Positions 33,076 through 42,172 of a stretch of 64,000 nucleotides of DNA are shown one piece after another. A program made the position numbers and the translations under genes. Numbering within the stretch: position 1 is the first letter of the stretch; every line of letters begins with the position of its first letter. A model generated the notes under the pieces. It saw nothing but the letters and a program-made list of their open reading frames with translations. It was not told where the DNA came from and did no database searches. Origin of the DNA: an uncultured Mediterraneibacter sp. (lineage in GTDB: Bacteria; Bacillota; Clostridia; Lachnospirales; Lachnospiraceae); assembly GCA_944381935.1 (NCBI GenBank), contig CALWMN010000006.1, positions 1-64,000 on the forward strand. The letters are read 5' to 3'.

Positions 33076-33924
33076 ATGGATCTGGGTCTGCATTACAAGG
33101 ATGGCAGGCGGATATTGAGGGAAGCGGGGACGTCGGTCCCGTTTCTTGAATTTCCGATGCTGAAGGCGACGGGGATCGTGCGGCACGGGTTCTCCACACG
33201 TCTTGGAGGAGTGAGCAGAGGCTGCTTTGAGTCTCTGAACCTGAGCTTTGACAGGGGAGATTCCCCGGATGCGGTCAGTGAGAACTTCCGGAGGATCGGG
33301 GAGGCAATCGGCGTCCGCTGCGAGGATATGGTCCTATCCCGGCAGACCCACACGACCAATGTCAGAGTTGTGACGGAGAAGGACAAAGGGAAAGGGATCG
33401 TGCGCAAGCGGGGATACCGTGATGTGGACGGACTGATAACAGATGTGCCGGGAGTCTGCCTTGTCACATCATTTGCGGATTGTGTCCCCCTGTATTTTGT
33501 AGATCCGGTCAGAAGAGTGATCGGGCTGAGCCACTCGGGGTGGAGAGGGACAGCCGGGAAGATCGGGAAGAGGACGGTGGAACGGATGACGCAGGAGTTC
33601 GGATGCGACCCTTCCGATATCCTGGCAGCGATAGGCCCGTCGATCTGCAGGGACTGCTATGAAGTGAGCGCAGATGTCATTGAGAAATTCAGGGAGGCAT
33701 TTCCAGAAGAAAGCTGGTCTTCTCTTTTCTGTGCGGGAGAAAAGGGGAAATACCAGCTTGACCTGTGGAAGGCGAACGAACAGATCTTCCGGGAGGCGGG
33801 AATAATGCCGGAACATATCGCAGTGACCAATCTGTGTACCAGATGCAACAGCAGGGTGCTCTATTCCCACCGGGCGATGGGAGAGAAGAGGGGAAATCTG
33901 TGCGCGTTTCTCGCATTGAAATAA
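33076..33924 (+). CDS. pgeF: Multicopper-like purine nucleoside phosphorylase (YfiH/PgeF family)
   Basis: The 282-aa protein belongs to the YfiH/YlmD family. Its zinc-site residues lie in LSRQTHTTNV, TSFADCVPLYFVDP and GLSHSGWRGTAGKIG, with CTRCNSRVLYSHR near the C-terminus. Members act as purine nucleoside phosphorylase/adenosine deaminase or in peptidoglycan editing. The start at 33076 follows GCTGGTGGAGAGT; an ATG at 33043 would overlap yraN and has no site. Confidence 0.92.
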   Translation: MDLGLHYKDGRRILREAGTSVPFLEFPMLKATGIVRHGFSTRLGGVSRGCFESLNLSFDRGDSPDAVSENFRRIGEAIGVRCEDMVLSRQTHTTNVRVVTEKDKGKGIVRKRGYRDVDGLITDVPGVCLVTSFADCVPLYFVDPVRRVIGLSHSGWRGTAGKIGKRTVERMTQEFGCDPSDILAAIGPSICRDCYEVSADVIEKFREAFPEESWSSLFCAGEKGKYQLDLWKANEQIFREAGIMPEHIAVTNLCTRCNSRVLYSHRAMGEKRGNLCAFLALK

Positions 33925-33936
33925 GGGGGCTTCAAC

Positions 33937-34914
33937 ATGTTTATGACAGTGATAAAACCATTGGCACATTTTATGAGTGCGATCAGCTCGACGGATGTGA
34001 CAGAGGAATCCGTCAGCGAGGTGATCGATTCTGCAACAGAGGTGACGGCGGAGGCAGGGAAAGAAGTGAATCAGTTTGTACGGCTTTTTGAGGACAATAT
34101 CCCCAATATTGTGGCCTTTGGCATAAGAGTGGTTCTTGCCCTGGTCTTTTTCTTTATCGGTGGGAAGGTGATCGGCTGGATCAGAAGAATTGTGAGGCGC
34201 TCTATAGAACGGGCGGGAGCGGATACCGGAGTTGCCCAGTTCATAGATTCCCTTCTGAAGTTTGGCCTGTATGCCATCCTGATCTTTACGATTGCGACCA
34301 AATTCGGTGTGGAATCTTCGTCTGTCGCTGCCCTGATCGCTTCGGCGGGAGTTGCGGTGGGACTTGCCCTCCAGGGGAGCCTTTCCAACTTTGCCGGGGG
34401 GATCCTGATCCTTGTGCTGAAACCTTTTGCGGTCGGGGATTATATCATTGTGACCGGAGAAGGGATCGAGGGGACGGTAAAGGAAATTCAGATTTTTTAC
34501 ACGAAGCTTGCCACGGTCGATAACCAGACGGTTGTCGTGCCAAACAGTATTCTGACGGACAACAGCCTGACCAATGTCACGGCAAGGCCGGAGAGGCAGC
34601 TTGATCTCAAGGTCGGCATATCTTATGATGCAGATTTGAAAAAGGCAAAGTCGCTGGCCGAGGATATGCTTTTAAACGACCCGGATATTATTCAGGATGA
34701 AAGTATAAAAGTGTTTGTGGATTCCCTTGGAGAAAGTGCCGTGACGATAGGCCTGCGGGCATGGGTGTCCACAGACCGGTACTGGGGCGTGAGATGGCGC
34801 CTCCTTGAGCAGATCAAGCTGACGTTTGATGCAGAGGGGATTGAGATCCCGTACAATCAGATCACAGTGCATATGAAAGGAGCAGGACGGAAGGAACAAA
34901 AGGACTTGCAATAA
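33937..34914 (+). CDS. mscS: Small-conductance mechanosensitive channel (MscS family)
   Basis: The 325-aa membrane channel releases solutes on hypo-osmotic shock. A soluble N-terminal stretch of about 60 residues precedes three membrane segments. The pore helix TM3 is SVAALIASAGVAVGLALQGS followed by NFAGGILILVLKPFAVGDYI. The C-terminal beta and alpha/beta vestibule domains are complete (VVVPNSILTDNSLTNVTARP). AAGGGGGCTTCAAC precedes the ATG. Confidence 0.95.
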   Translation: MFMTVIKPLAHFMSAISSTDVTEESVSEVIDSATEVTAEAGKEVNQFVRLFEDNIPNIVAFGIRVVLALVFFFIGGKVIGWIRRIVRRSIERAGADTGVAQFIDSLLKFGLYAILIFTIATKFGVESSSVAALIASAGVAVGLALQGSLSNFAGGILILVLKPFAVGDYIIVTGEGIEGTVKEIQIFYTKLATVDNQTVVVPNSILTDNSLTNVTARPERQLDLKVGISYDADLKKAKSLAEDMLLNDPDIIQDESIKVFVDSLGESAVTIGLRAWVSTDRYWGVRWRLLEQIKLTFDAEGIEIPYNQITVHMKGAGRKEQKDLQ

Positions 34915-34936
34915 ACAATTACAGGAGGGTAAAAAG

Positions 34937-36436
34937 ATGTTGAAAAGGAAAGAGTACAGATTCTGGTTCTGCACAGGCTCGCAGGACCTCTATGGGGATG
35001 AGTGCCTTAGCAATGTGGCAGAACACTCCAGGGCCATTGTGGAAAAGCTCAATGAATCCGGGATGCTCCCGTATGAGGTGGTGTGGAAACCCATCCTGAT
35101 CACGAACGAGCTGATCAGGAAGACGTTCAATGAGGCAAATATGGATGAGGACTGTGCGGGCGTCATCACATGGATGCACACCTTCTCACCGGCAAAATCC
35201 TGGATCCTGGGACTGCAGGAGTACAGAAAACCGCTGCTTCATCTGCATACCCAGTTCAACATGGAGATCCCCTATGATACCATAGATATGGATTTTATGA
35301 ATGAGAACCAGTCCGCCCACGGGGGCCGTGAGTTCGGGCACATCTTTTCCCGCATGGGACTTGAGAGGAAGGTCGTCGTAGGGCACTGGTCGGACAAGGC
35401 GGTGCAGGGGAAGATCGCCTCATGGATGCGCACGGCAGTGGGCGTTATCGAGAGCAGCCATGTGCGCGTCATGCGTGTGGCAGACAATATGAGAAATGTG
35501 GCAGTGACAGACGGAGATAAAGTAGAGGCGCAGATCCGGTTCGGCTGGGAAGTGGACGCCTATCCTGTAAACGAGATCGCAGAGGCGGTGGAAGACGTGA
35601 AGGCGGGGGACGTAAACGCCCTCGTGGAAGAATACTATGATACATACGACATCCTCACTGAAGGGAGAGATCCGGAAGAGTTCAGGCGGCATGTGGCAGT
35701 GCAGGCACAGATCGAGATCGGATTTGAGCGCTTCCTTGAAGAGAAGGGTTATCAGGCGATCGTGACGCATTTCGGTGATCTCGGAAGCTTAAAGCAGCTT
35801 CCCGGACTTGCCATCCAGCGCCTGATGCAGAAAGGGTACGGCTTCGGGGCGGAAGGAGACTGGAAGACGGCAGCCATGCTCAGGATCATGAAGATCATGA
35901 CAGAGGGGGTAAAAGATGCAAAGGGAACCTCCTTTATGGAGGACTACACGTATAATCTGGTGCCGGGAAAAGAAGGGATTCTTCAGGCACATATGCTGGA
36001 GGTGTGCCCGACGATCGCGGACGGACCGGTCAGCATCAAAGTACAGCCGCTTACGATGGGGGACAGGGAGGATCCGGCGAGGCTTGTGTTCACAGCGAAG
36101 GAAGGTCCGGCGATCGCAACATCCCTTATCGACCTGGGGGACAGGTTCCGCCTGATCATCAATACCGTGCACTGTAAAAAGACGGAGAAACCGATGCCGA
36201 AGCTCCCTGTGGCGACTGCATTCTGGACGCCGGAACCGTCTCTTCAGACAGGGGCGCAAGCATGGATTCTCTGCGGGGGAGCCCATCATACCGCGTTTTC
36301 CTATGACCTGAGTGCGGAACAGATGGGAGACTGGGCAGAGGCAATGGGGATCGAAGCAATCTATATCGACAGGGACACCACGATCCGAAACCTGAAGAAC
36401 GAGCTGAGATGGAATGACATTGCATACAGGAAATAA
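34937..36436 (+). CDS. araA: L-arabinose isomerase
   Basis: AraA interconverts L-arabinose and L-ribulose, first step of arabinose use. The 499-aa length is typical. Family segments include WMHTFSPAKSWILGLQEYRK, HTQFNMEIPYDTIDMDFMN, GREFGHIFSRMGLERKVVVG and ATAFWTPEPSLQTGAQAWI. ACAGGAGGGTAAAAAG precedes the ATG. A probable L-ribulokinase gene lies two genes downstream, but no araD is in the window and a lysine-pathway gene sits between them. Confidence 0.95.
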   Translation: MLKRKEYRFWFCTGSQDLYGDECLSNVAEHSRAIVEKLNESGMLPYEVVWKPILITNELIRKTFNEANMDEDCAGVITWMHTFSPAKSWILGLQEYRKPLLHLHTQFNMEIPYDTIDMDFMNENQSAHGGREFGHIFSRMGLERKVVVGHWSDKAVQGKIASWMRTAVGVIESSHVRVMRVADNMRNVAVTDGDKVEAQIRFGWEVDAYPVNEIAEAVEDVKAGDVNALVEEYYDTYDILTEGRDPEEFRRHVAVQAQIEIGFERFLEEKGYQAIVTHFGDLGSLKQLPGLAIQRLMQKGYGFGAEGDWKTAAMLRIMKIMTEGVKDAKGTSFMEDYTYNLVPGKEGILQAHMLEVCPTIADGPVSIKVQPLTMGDREDPARLVFTAKEGPAIATSLIDLGDRFRLIINTVHCKKTEKPMPKLPVATAFWTPEPSLQTGAQAWILCGGAHHTAFSYDLSAEQMGDWAEAMGIEAIYIDRDTTIRNLKNELRWNDIAYRK

Positions 36437-36469
36437 GGCCGCAGGAACCATACCGGCAGCGGAAACTTA

Positions 36470-36498
36470 TTGAAAACATGCCTTTTCAACGGTATAAT
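36470..36498 (+). promoter_or_regulatory. ddh promoter with overlapping inverted repeat
   Basis: TTGAAA (36470-36475), a 17-base spacer and TATAAT (36493-36498). The -35 box is one arm of a perfect inverted repeat TTGAAAA-N6-TTTTCAA (36470-36489), a candidate operator. Confidence 0.7.
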
Positions 36499-36573
36499 AA
36501 CAGTGCAGCGCGGCTGATGCGGGGGAGAACAGACAGGCGCCGCGCCGAAAATGAAAGCAAAAGGAGTAAAAAG

Positions 36574-37560
36574 ATGAGTATAAGAATCGGTATCTTAGGA
36601 TATGGAAATCTGGGACGCGGCGTGGAGTGCGCCGTAAGGCAGAATGATGACATGGAGCTTGCGGCAGTGTTTACCCGGAGAGACCCCGGAAGCGTGAAGA
36701 TCCTGACTGAGGATGTCCCGGTGTGCCGGATCGAAGACGTACAGGAGTGGAAGGACAGGATCGACGTCATGATCCTCTGCGGCGGAAGCGCGACGGACCT
36801 GCCGGAGCAGACGCCTGCGTTCGCTAAGCTTTTCCATGTGGTTGACAGCTTTGACACACATGCAAAGATTCCCGAGCACTACGCAAAGGTAGATGCGGCC
36901 GCAAAGGAAGGCAGGAAAGTCGGGATCATCTCTGTCGGCTGGGATCCGGGCATGTTTTCCCTGAACAGGCTGTATGCCAATGCGATCCTCCCGGAGGGGC
37001 GGGACTACACCTTCTGGGGAAAAGGCGTAAGTCAGGGCCACTCTGACGCCATCCGCAGGGTAGAGGGGGTAAAGGATGCGAAGCAGTACACCATTCCGGT
37101 GGACGCTGCCCTCGAAGCGGTGAGAAACGGTGAGAACCCGGAACTTACGACCCGGCAGAAGCACACAAGGGAGTGCTTTGTTGTCCTGGAAGAAGGGGCG
37201 GACGCGGCGAAAGTCGAGGAAGAGATCAAGACAATGCCGAACTATTTCTCGGATTATGACACGACGGTACATTTCATCAGCGAGGAAGAACTGAAAGAAA
37301 AGCACAGCGGGATTCCGCACGGCGGGTTCGTGCTCCGCAGCGGAAAGACCGGATGGGACAAGGAGAACAGCCATCTGATCGAGTACAGCCTGAAGCTGGA
37401 TTCCAACCCGGAATTTACAGCCTCTGTGCTTGCCGCATATGCAAGAGCGGCTTACCGTCTGGCAGAGGAAGGCGTCTCAGGCTGCAGGACCGTATTTGAC
37501 ATTGCTCCGGCATATTTAAGCGCAAAGAGCGGGGAAGAACTGAGAAAGACTATGTTATAA
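36574..37560 (+). CDS. ddh: meso-Diaminopimelate D-dehydrogenase
   Basis: Ddh makes meso-DAP from tetrahydrodipicolinate with NADPH and ammonia in one step, serving lysine and peptidoglycan synthesis. The 328-aa protein has a Rossmann start (IRIGILGYGNLGRGVECAVR), then CGGSATDLPEQTP and the VGWDPGMFSLNRLY and GKGVSQGHSDAIRRVEGVK motifs typical of the enzyme. The start at 36574 follows AAAAGGAGTAAAAAG. It has its own promoter. Confidence 0.95.
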   Translation: MSIRIGILGYGNLGRGVECAVRQNDDMELAAVFTRRDPGSVKILTEDVPVCRIEDVQEWKDRIDVMILCGGSATDLPEQTPAFAKLFHVVDSFDTHAKIPEHYAKVDAAAKEGRKVGIISVGWDPGMFSLNRLYANAILPEGRDYTFWGKGVSQGHSDAIRRVEGVKDAKQYTIPVDAALEAVRNGENPELTTRQKHTRECFVVLEEGADAAKVEEEIKTMPNYFSDYDTTVHFISEEELKEKHSGIPHGGFVLRSGKTGWDKENSHLIEYSLKLDSNPEFTASVLAAYARAAYRLAEEGVSGCRTVFDIAPAYLSAKSGEELRKTML

Positions 37561-37571
37561 GCAGAAAATGA

Positions 37572-37603
37572 GCGGCACTGCATCTGAATCCATGCGGTGC
37601 CGC
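37572..37603 (+). terminator. Hairpin after ddh, weak or non-canonical terminator
   Basis: GCGGCACTGCAT and ATGCGGTGCCGC form an 12-bp stem with one mismatch. There is no U tract (AAATCATAT follows), so it may be an mRNA-stabilising or processing element rather than a terminator. Confidence 0.45.
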
Positions 37604-37655
37604 AAATCATATGGGGTCCGGTACCGGTTAGAGATGGAAAAGGAGGGACAGCAGG

Positions 37656-39260
37656 ATGCGCAGTGTAAAAAAGACCAGAGAAGAGATAGCGGCGGGACAG
37701 ACTGTTCTGGGAATCGAGCTTGGTTCTACCAGGATCAAGGCAGTGCTGATCGACAGGGAGAAAACCCCGGTCGCTTCGGGAAGCTATGACTGGGAAAACA
37801 GGTATGAAAATCATATCTGGACTTATAGCATGGAGGATATCCGGGGAGGGCTTCAGGGCTGTTATCAGGATCTTATGAAAAATGTGGAGGAGAGGTACGG
37901 ACAGAAGCCGACCCGCTTTATGGCAATGGGAGTCAGCGCCATGATGCACGGCTACCTCGCCTTTGATGAAAAGGACGAGCTTCTCGTGCCTTTCCGCACC
38001 TGGCGCAATACGATGACGCAGGCGGCGTCCGACGAGCTTACGGGACTGTTTTCCTGCCATATTCCCCAGAGGTGGAGCATTGCCCATCTGTACCAGGCAA
38101 TATTAAACGGAGAAGAGCATGTAGAAAAGGTCAGGTTCTTTACCACGCTTGCAGGATATATCCACTGGAAACTGACGGGCAGGAAAGTGCTTGGAAGCGG
38201 CGATGCCGCGGGAATGTTCCCCATCGATACCGCAGTGAAGGATTATGATGAAAAGATGCTGGGCCGGTTTGACGCCCTGGTGGCAGGCCGGGGATATCCG
38301 TGGAAGATAAGAGAACTTCTGCCGGAGGTCCTTCTGGCAGGAGAGAATGCGGGAAAGCTTACGGAGGAAGGAGCGGCGCTTCTGGACCCGGAAGGGAACC
38401 TGGAGGCGGGAATCCCCCTTTGTCCCCCGGAAGGGGACGCCGGAACGGGGATGACGGCGACAAACAGTGTGGCAGTAAGGAGCGGAAATGTATCGGCAGG
38501 GACGAGTGTATTTGCGATGGCAGTCCTGGAGAAGGAGCTGTCAGAGCCGTATGAGGAGATCGACCTTGTCACGACGCCTTCCGGTGACCCGGTGGCGATG
38601 GTGCACTGCAATAACTGTACGTCGGACCTGAACGCCTGGATCGGACTGTTCCGGGAATTTGCGGATTGCTTTCGGCTCGGGGCAGACCTGGATGCCATAT
38701 ACGGAACCCTTTACAACAAGGCGCTTGAGGGGGATGCCGACTGTGGGGGACTGCTGGCGTACAATTATGTTTCCGGGGAACACATCACCGGATTTGAGGA
38801 GGGGCGCCCTCTGTTCGTCCGCTCCCCCCGGAGCAGGTTTAATCTTGCCAATTTCATGAGGGTGAACCTGTATACCTCTCTTGGGGCACTCAAAACGGGG
38901 ATGGATATCCTGCTGAAAAAGGAGAACGTGACACTTGACAAGATGATGGGGCACGGAGGGCTGTTTAAGACGAAGGGGGTGGGACAGCGCATCCTGGCGG
39001 GAGCTATCGGCGCTCCGGTATATGTCATGGAGACTGCGGGAGAAGGAGGGGCATGGGGAATCGCCCTCCTGGCGGATTATATGGCGAGAAGGGAAGCGGA
39101 AGAGAGCCTGGTGGACTATCTCTCCGGCAAGGTGTTCCGCGACGCGAAAGGATCCGGGATAGAACCGGATGCAGAAGATGTAAAGGGGTACGAGAAGTTC
39201 ATGGAGCGGTACAGGAAGGGACTGCCAATCGAGAGGGCGGCGGTGGACAGCGGGATATGA
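37656..39260 (+). CDS. FGGY-family carbohydrate kinase, probable L-ribulokinase
   Basis: The 534-aa protein has the N-terminal ATPase fold start [17 protein letters not shown], an FGGY_N substrate region ([14 protein letters not shown]) and an FGGY_C domain with [20 protein letters not shown]. It would phosphorylate a keto-sugar or polyol. L-ribulose is suggested by araA nearby; xylulose or other sugars cannot be excluded. GGAGGGACAGCAGG precedes the ATG. It overlaps cobU by 4 bases, an odd pairing of sugar and cobalamin genes. Confidence 0.85.
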   Translation: MRSVKKTREEIAAGQTVLGIELGSTRIKAVLIDREKTPVASGSYDWENRYENHIWTYSMEDIRGGLQGCYQDLMKNVEERYGQKPTRFMAMGVSAMMHGYLAFDEKDELLVPFRTWRNTMTQAASDELTGLFSCHIPQRWSIAHLYQAILNGEEHVEKVRFFTTLAGYIHWKLTGRKVLGSGDAAGMFPIDTAVKDYDEKMLGRFDALVAGRGYPWKIRELLPEVLLAGENAGKLTEEGAALLDPEGNLEAGIPLCPPEGDAGTGMTATNSVAVRSGNVSAGTSVFAMAVLEKELSEPYEEIDLVTTPSGDPVAMVHCNNCTSDLNAWIGLFREFADCFRLGADLDAIYGTLYNKALEGDADCGGLLAYNYVSGEHITGFEEGRPLFVRSPRSRFNLANFMRVNLYTSLGALKTGMDILLKKENVTLDKMMGHGGLFKTKGVGQRILAGAIGAPVYVMETAGEGGAWGIALLADYMARREAEESLVDYLSGKVFRDAKGSGIEPDAEDVKGYEKFMERYRKGLPIERAAVDSGI

Positions 39261-40243
39261 TGGAGCTTGTCACAGGGGGCAGCGGCAGCGGGAAATCTGC
39301 ATATGCGGAAGATGCTGTCTTCCGCCGGCATGAATGTCTGCAAAGGCAAACCGGAAGGACGGCGCCTCTTTTTTATCTTGCCACAATGTTCCCCCAGGGC
39401 AGGGAGACAGAAGAAAAGATCGCAGAACACAGGAGGATGAGAGAGGGGAAGGGGTTCCTTACGCTGGAGTGGTATCAGGATCTGGCAGGGAAACTCGGCG
39501 ATGTTCCCGAACTGACAGGCAGCTGTATTCTTCTGGAATGTGCCTCCAACCTCACTGCCAACGAGATGTACATGGAAGGCGGGGCAGGAGAGCGGGCAGC
39601 GGAAGCGGTTGTAAGAGGCATCCGCCTGATGAAAGAGGCGTGCCGCCACCTCGTGGTGGTGACAAATGAAGTGTTTTCGGAATCTGTACCGGATACGGCA
39701 GAAATGGAGAACTATAAGAAAAACCTGGCAAGGATCAACTGTGCGCTGGCAGAGATGGCAGATCGGGTGACAGAGGTGGTTTATGGGATCCCGGTCTGCA
39801 TAAAAGGCGGGCCTGCCGGGAGCATGGAGGAAGGGCGCACATTGCCGGAGGAAAGGGGAAGGGCGGCTGTGAAGATGGTGACAGGCGGTGCCTGGCAGGG
39901 AAAACTTCGATACGCGAAGGCATTATATCCGGGTGCGGTATGGAAAGACGGGGCACAATGCGAGATGCAGGACATTGTATCATGCCATGCCATGAATCAT
40001 TTTCACCTCTTTGTGAGGAGGTGGCTGGAAGAGGGAAGGACAAAGGAAGAACTGATCAGGACGGTCCTTGGAGAGAACAGAGAGATTATCCTTGTATGCG
40101 ATGAGATCGGATGCGGGCTTGTCCCGGTGGATGCTTTCGAGAGGGAGTACCGGGAGGCGGCCGGACGGATCTGTACGGCGCTCGCAGAGCAGGCGGACCG
40201 GGTGGACCGGGTCATCTGCGGGATCGGCAGCAGGATAAAATAA
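39257..40243 (+). CDS. cobU: Adenosylcobinamide kinase/guanylyltransferase with a second degenerate CobU-like half
   Basis: CobU phosphorylates adenosylcobinamide and attaches GMP in nucleotide-loop assembly. The first half (residues 1-180) is canonical, with P-loop [13 protein letters not shown] and [11 protein letters not shown]...[12 protein letters not shown]. The second half (about 195-328) repeats the pattern with [16 protein letters not shown], where Leu replaces the P-loop Ser/Thr, and [17 protein letters not shown]...[10 protein letters not shown]. Total 328 aa is nearly twice the usual 180. The ATG at 39257 overlaps the kinase stop; a second ATG adjoins it. Confidence 0.88.
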   Translation: MMELVTGGSGSGKSAYAEDAVFRRHECLQRQTGRTAPLFYLATMFPQGRETEEKIAEHRRMREGKGFLTLEWYQDLAGKLGDVPELTGSCILLECASNLTANEMYMEGGAGERAAEAVVRGIRLMKEACRHLVVVTNEVFSESVPDTAEMENYKKNLARINCALAEMADRVTEVVYGIPVCIKGGPAGSMEEGRTLPEERGRAAVKMVTGGAWQGKLRYAKALYPGAVWKDGAQCEMQDIVSCHAMNHFHLFVRRWLEEGRTKEELIRTVLGENREIILVCDEIGCGLVPVDAFEREYREAAGRICTALAEQADRVDRVICGIGSRIK

Positions 40244-40287
40244 CCATGTGGCCGTAACGGGAGGAAAGAAAAAGGAGAACATCAGGT

Positions 40288-40929
40288 ATGCTGACAAAAC
40301 TGGAGCAGGTGCGCCCTGCGGATATTGAAAAGAGAAGCTTTGAGATCATAACAGAAGAACTGGGGGGACGGGTGTTCCAGCCGGGAACAGAACCTGTCAT
40401 AAAGCGCTGCATCCATACAAGCGCGGATTTTGACTATGCGGATAACCTTGTATTCTCAGGCCATGCGGTGGAAAGGGCGCTTGAGGCAATCAGAAGCGGC
40501 GCATCCATTGTGACGGACACCCAGATGGGGCGTGCCGGGATCAATAAAAAGCGCCTCGCCCGTTATGGGGGAGAGGCATACTGCTTTATGTCGGATGAAG
40601 ACGTGGCGGAAACGGCAGAGAGGAACGGTACGACAAGAGCTGCCGCAAGTATGGATAAGGCAGCGAAGCTGTATAAAGATCGCAGGCTCATTTTTGCAAT
40701 CGGGAATGCCCCCACTGCCCTTGTCCGTCTCCGGGAACTTGTGGCGGAAGGCGCTTTGAAGCCGGATCTGATCATCGGAGTGCCGGTGGGATTCGTCAAT
40801 GTCGTGCAGTCGAAGGAGATGATCCTGGAGCTGAAAGACACGCCCTACATTGTCGCGCGCGGACGAAAAGGGGGGAGCAATATCGCAGCCTGCATCTGCA
40901 ATGCACTGCTTTACATGCTGGAGGTGTGA
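40288..40929 (+). CDS. cbiC: Cobalt-precorrin-8 methylmutase
   Basis: CbiC moves the C-11 methyl to C-12, giving cobyrinic acid in cobalamin synthesis. The 213-aa protein has the catalytic His43 in CIHTSADFDYADN, the SGASIVTDTQMGRAGIN motif and GVPVGFVNVVQSKE, all typical. GGAAAGAAAAAGGAGAACATCAGGT precedes the start. It sits between cobU and a precorrin-2 dehydrogenase gene. Confidence 0.95.
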   Translation: MLTKLEQVRPADIEKRSFEIITEELGGRVFQPGTEPVIKRCIHTSADFDYADNLVFSGHAVERALEAIRSGASIVTDTQMGRAGINKKRLARYGGEAYCFMSDEDVAETAERNGTTRAAASMDKAAKLYKDRRLIFAIGNAPTALVRLRELVAEGALKPDLIIGVPVGFVNVVQSKEMILELKDTPYIVARGRKGGSNIAACICNALLYMLEV

Positions 40930-40932
40930 AAG

Positions 40933-41391
40933 ATGGAGAGACCATATTTTCCAATGTTTGTGGATATCAGCGGGAAAAAGGTCCTGGTCGTCGGAGGCGG
41001 GGCCGTCGCCCTGAGAAGGATCAGGACGCTGTTAAGGTTCGGGGCAAAGATCTCTGTCATCGCGCCGTCTCTGTGCGAAGAGCTGTTCGCTTTTGCCAGG
41101 GAAGGCAGGGTGGAAGCCAGGAACAGAGAGTATGAAGGGGGCGATGTCGGCGGGATGGACCTTGTGATTGCGGCCACCGACCAAAAAGAGGTGAACCGCC
41201 GTGTCCGGGAAGCTTGCAGGGAGCAGGGGATACCGGTCAATGTGGCAGATGACAAAGAGCTCTGTGACTTCTATTTCCCGTCGGTGGTGATGACGGAAGA
41301 TGTGGTGGTCGGAATTAATTCAGGCGGAACAGACCCGGGAAAGGTCAAAGAGACAAGGGGAAAGATTGAGAAAAGCCTGTCGTCCTCATAG
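40933..41391 (+). CDS. Precorrin-2 dehydrogenase (SirC/Met8-type domain)
   Basis: The 152-aa protein is a single NAD-binding module (VLVVGGGAVALRRIRTLLRF) with NVADDKELCDFYFPSVV. It is the N-terminal part of CysG and the whole of SirC-type enzymes. It oxidises precorrin-2 to sirohydrochlorin, the common point of siroheme and cobalamin; whether it also chelates metal is unclear. The gene starts 3 bases after cbiC. Its stop lies within the left arm of a large terminator. Confidence 0.92.
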   Translation: MERPYFPMFVDISGKKVLVVGGGAVALRRIRTLLRFGAKISVIAPSLCEELFAFAREGRVEARNREYEGGDVGGMDLVIAATDQKEVNRRVREACREQGIPVNVADDKELCDFYFPSVVMTEDVVVGINSGGTDPGKVKETRGKIEKSLSSS

Positions 41392-41440
41392 ACAGGGAGC
41401 ATGCCGGGGACCGGCATATAAAGAGGACGGCAGGCTTTTT
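41371..41440. terminator. Branched bidirectional terminator between convergent genes
   Basis: The outer stem AAAAGCCTGTCGTCCTC (41371-41387) pairs with GAGGACGGCAGGCTTTT (41423-41439). The loop holds a perfect inner hairpin, ATGCCGG-GGA-CCGGCAT (41401-41417). A-runs and T-runs at the ends allow use in both directions, for the precorrin-2 dehydrogenase and PHP genes. Confidence 0.85.
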
Positions 41441-41449
41441 GGCGGTGTT

Positions 41450-42172
41450 CTATGCAGGCGCTTTGGCAAGTGCCTGCAGAATGTCCGGGATTTCTTTTGA
41501 GCGGGAACAGATCTGATATTCCGGCTCGTGGATGTCCTCCAGATAATGGGCGTCTGAGCAGCAGATTGCCCGGCATCTCTCAAAATACGGATGTTCCTTC
41601 CGGATTCGGTGAAGGTTCTTAAAATCGTGAAACTCCGCACAGGAAAAAGTGCTTCCGGGCGGGACAAACCCCAGGTTAGAGAGAATGCTGGTGGAGGATT
41701 TATCCACATGGGCAGGGTATGCAATACCGTGGTAAGAGGCAACAAGCGGAAAAACCTCGTCAAAAGAAATCGAGGTGGCATTGATGAGGAGGTTTTCCGC
41801 TGTCCCGGTAACTTCATCGGATTCGTCCATGATCTGCTGCTTCCCAAAGATATCCTCCCTGTTGGGCACCGGGATCAGCCGTGCATACACAAAAGCGTCA
41901 AAATCAAGTGCGTCTTCAAGGGCCGGGAACAGGCAGACGACGTGGACCTCCTCCTGCGTCGTCAGCTCCATGCCGGGAATGACGGTCACTCCGTAATTTC
42001 TCCCGTGATACATGGCTGCAGGGCAGTTCCTGCAGCTGTTGTGATCCGTCAGGGCAATCACATCCAGTCCCTTGACAGCCGCCATGCCTGTCAGGTTCGC
42101 AGGAGTCATATCATCATCCCCGCATGGGGAAAGGCAGGAATGGATGTGGAGATCATAGAAAAGCGGAATCAT
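41450..42172 (-). CDS. PHP-domain phosphoesterase in the hydrogenase cluster
   Basis: The 240-aa protein starts FYDLHIHSCLSPCGDDDM and has IALTDHNSCRNC, a central AYPAHVDKSST segment and CCSDAHYLEDI. These are the metal-binding PHP motifs (HxH, D/H, H, DxH). It should be a metal-dependent phosphoesterase of the TrpH type acting on a nucleotide or small phosphate ester. It overlaps the DRTGG gene by 4 bases (ATGA) and is the last gene of the leftward hydrogenase-linked operon. Confidence 0.9.
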   Translation of the reverse strand: MIPLFYDLHIHSCLSPCGDDDMTPANLTGMAAVKGLDVIALTDHNSCRNCPAAMYHGRNYGVTVIPGMELTTQEEVHVVCLFPALEDALDFDAFVYARLIPVPNREDIFGKQQIMDESDEVTGTAENLLINATSISFDEVFPLVASYHGIAYPAHVDKSSTSILSNLGFVPPGSTFSCAEFHDFKNLHRIRKEHPYFERCRAICCSDAHYLEDIHEPEYQICSRSKEIPDILQALAKAPA

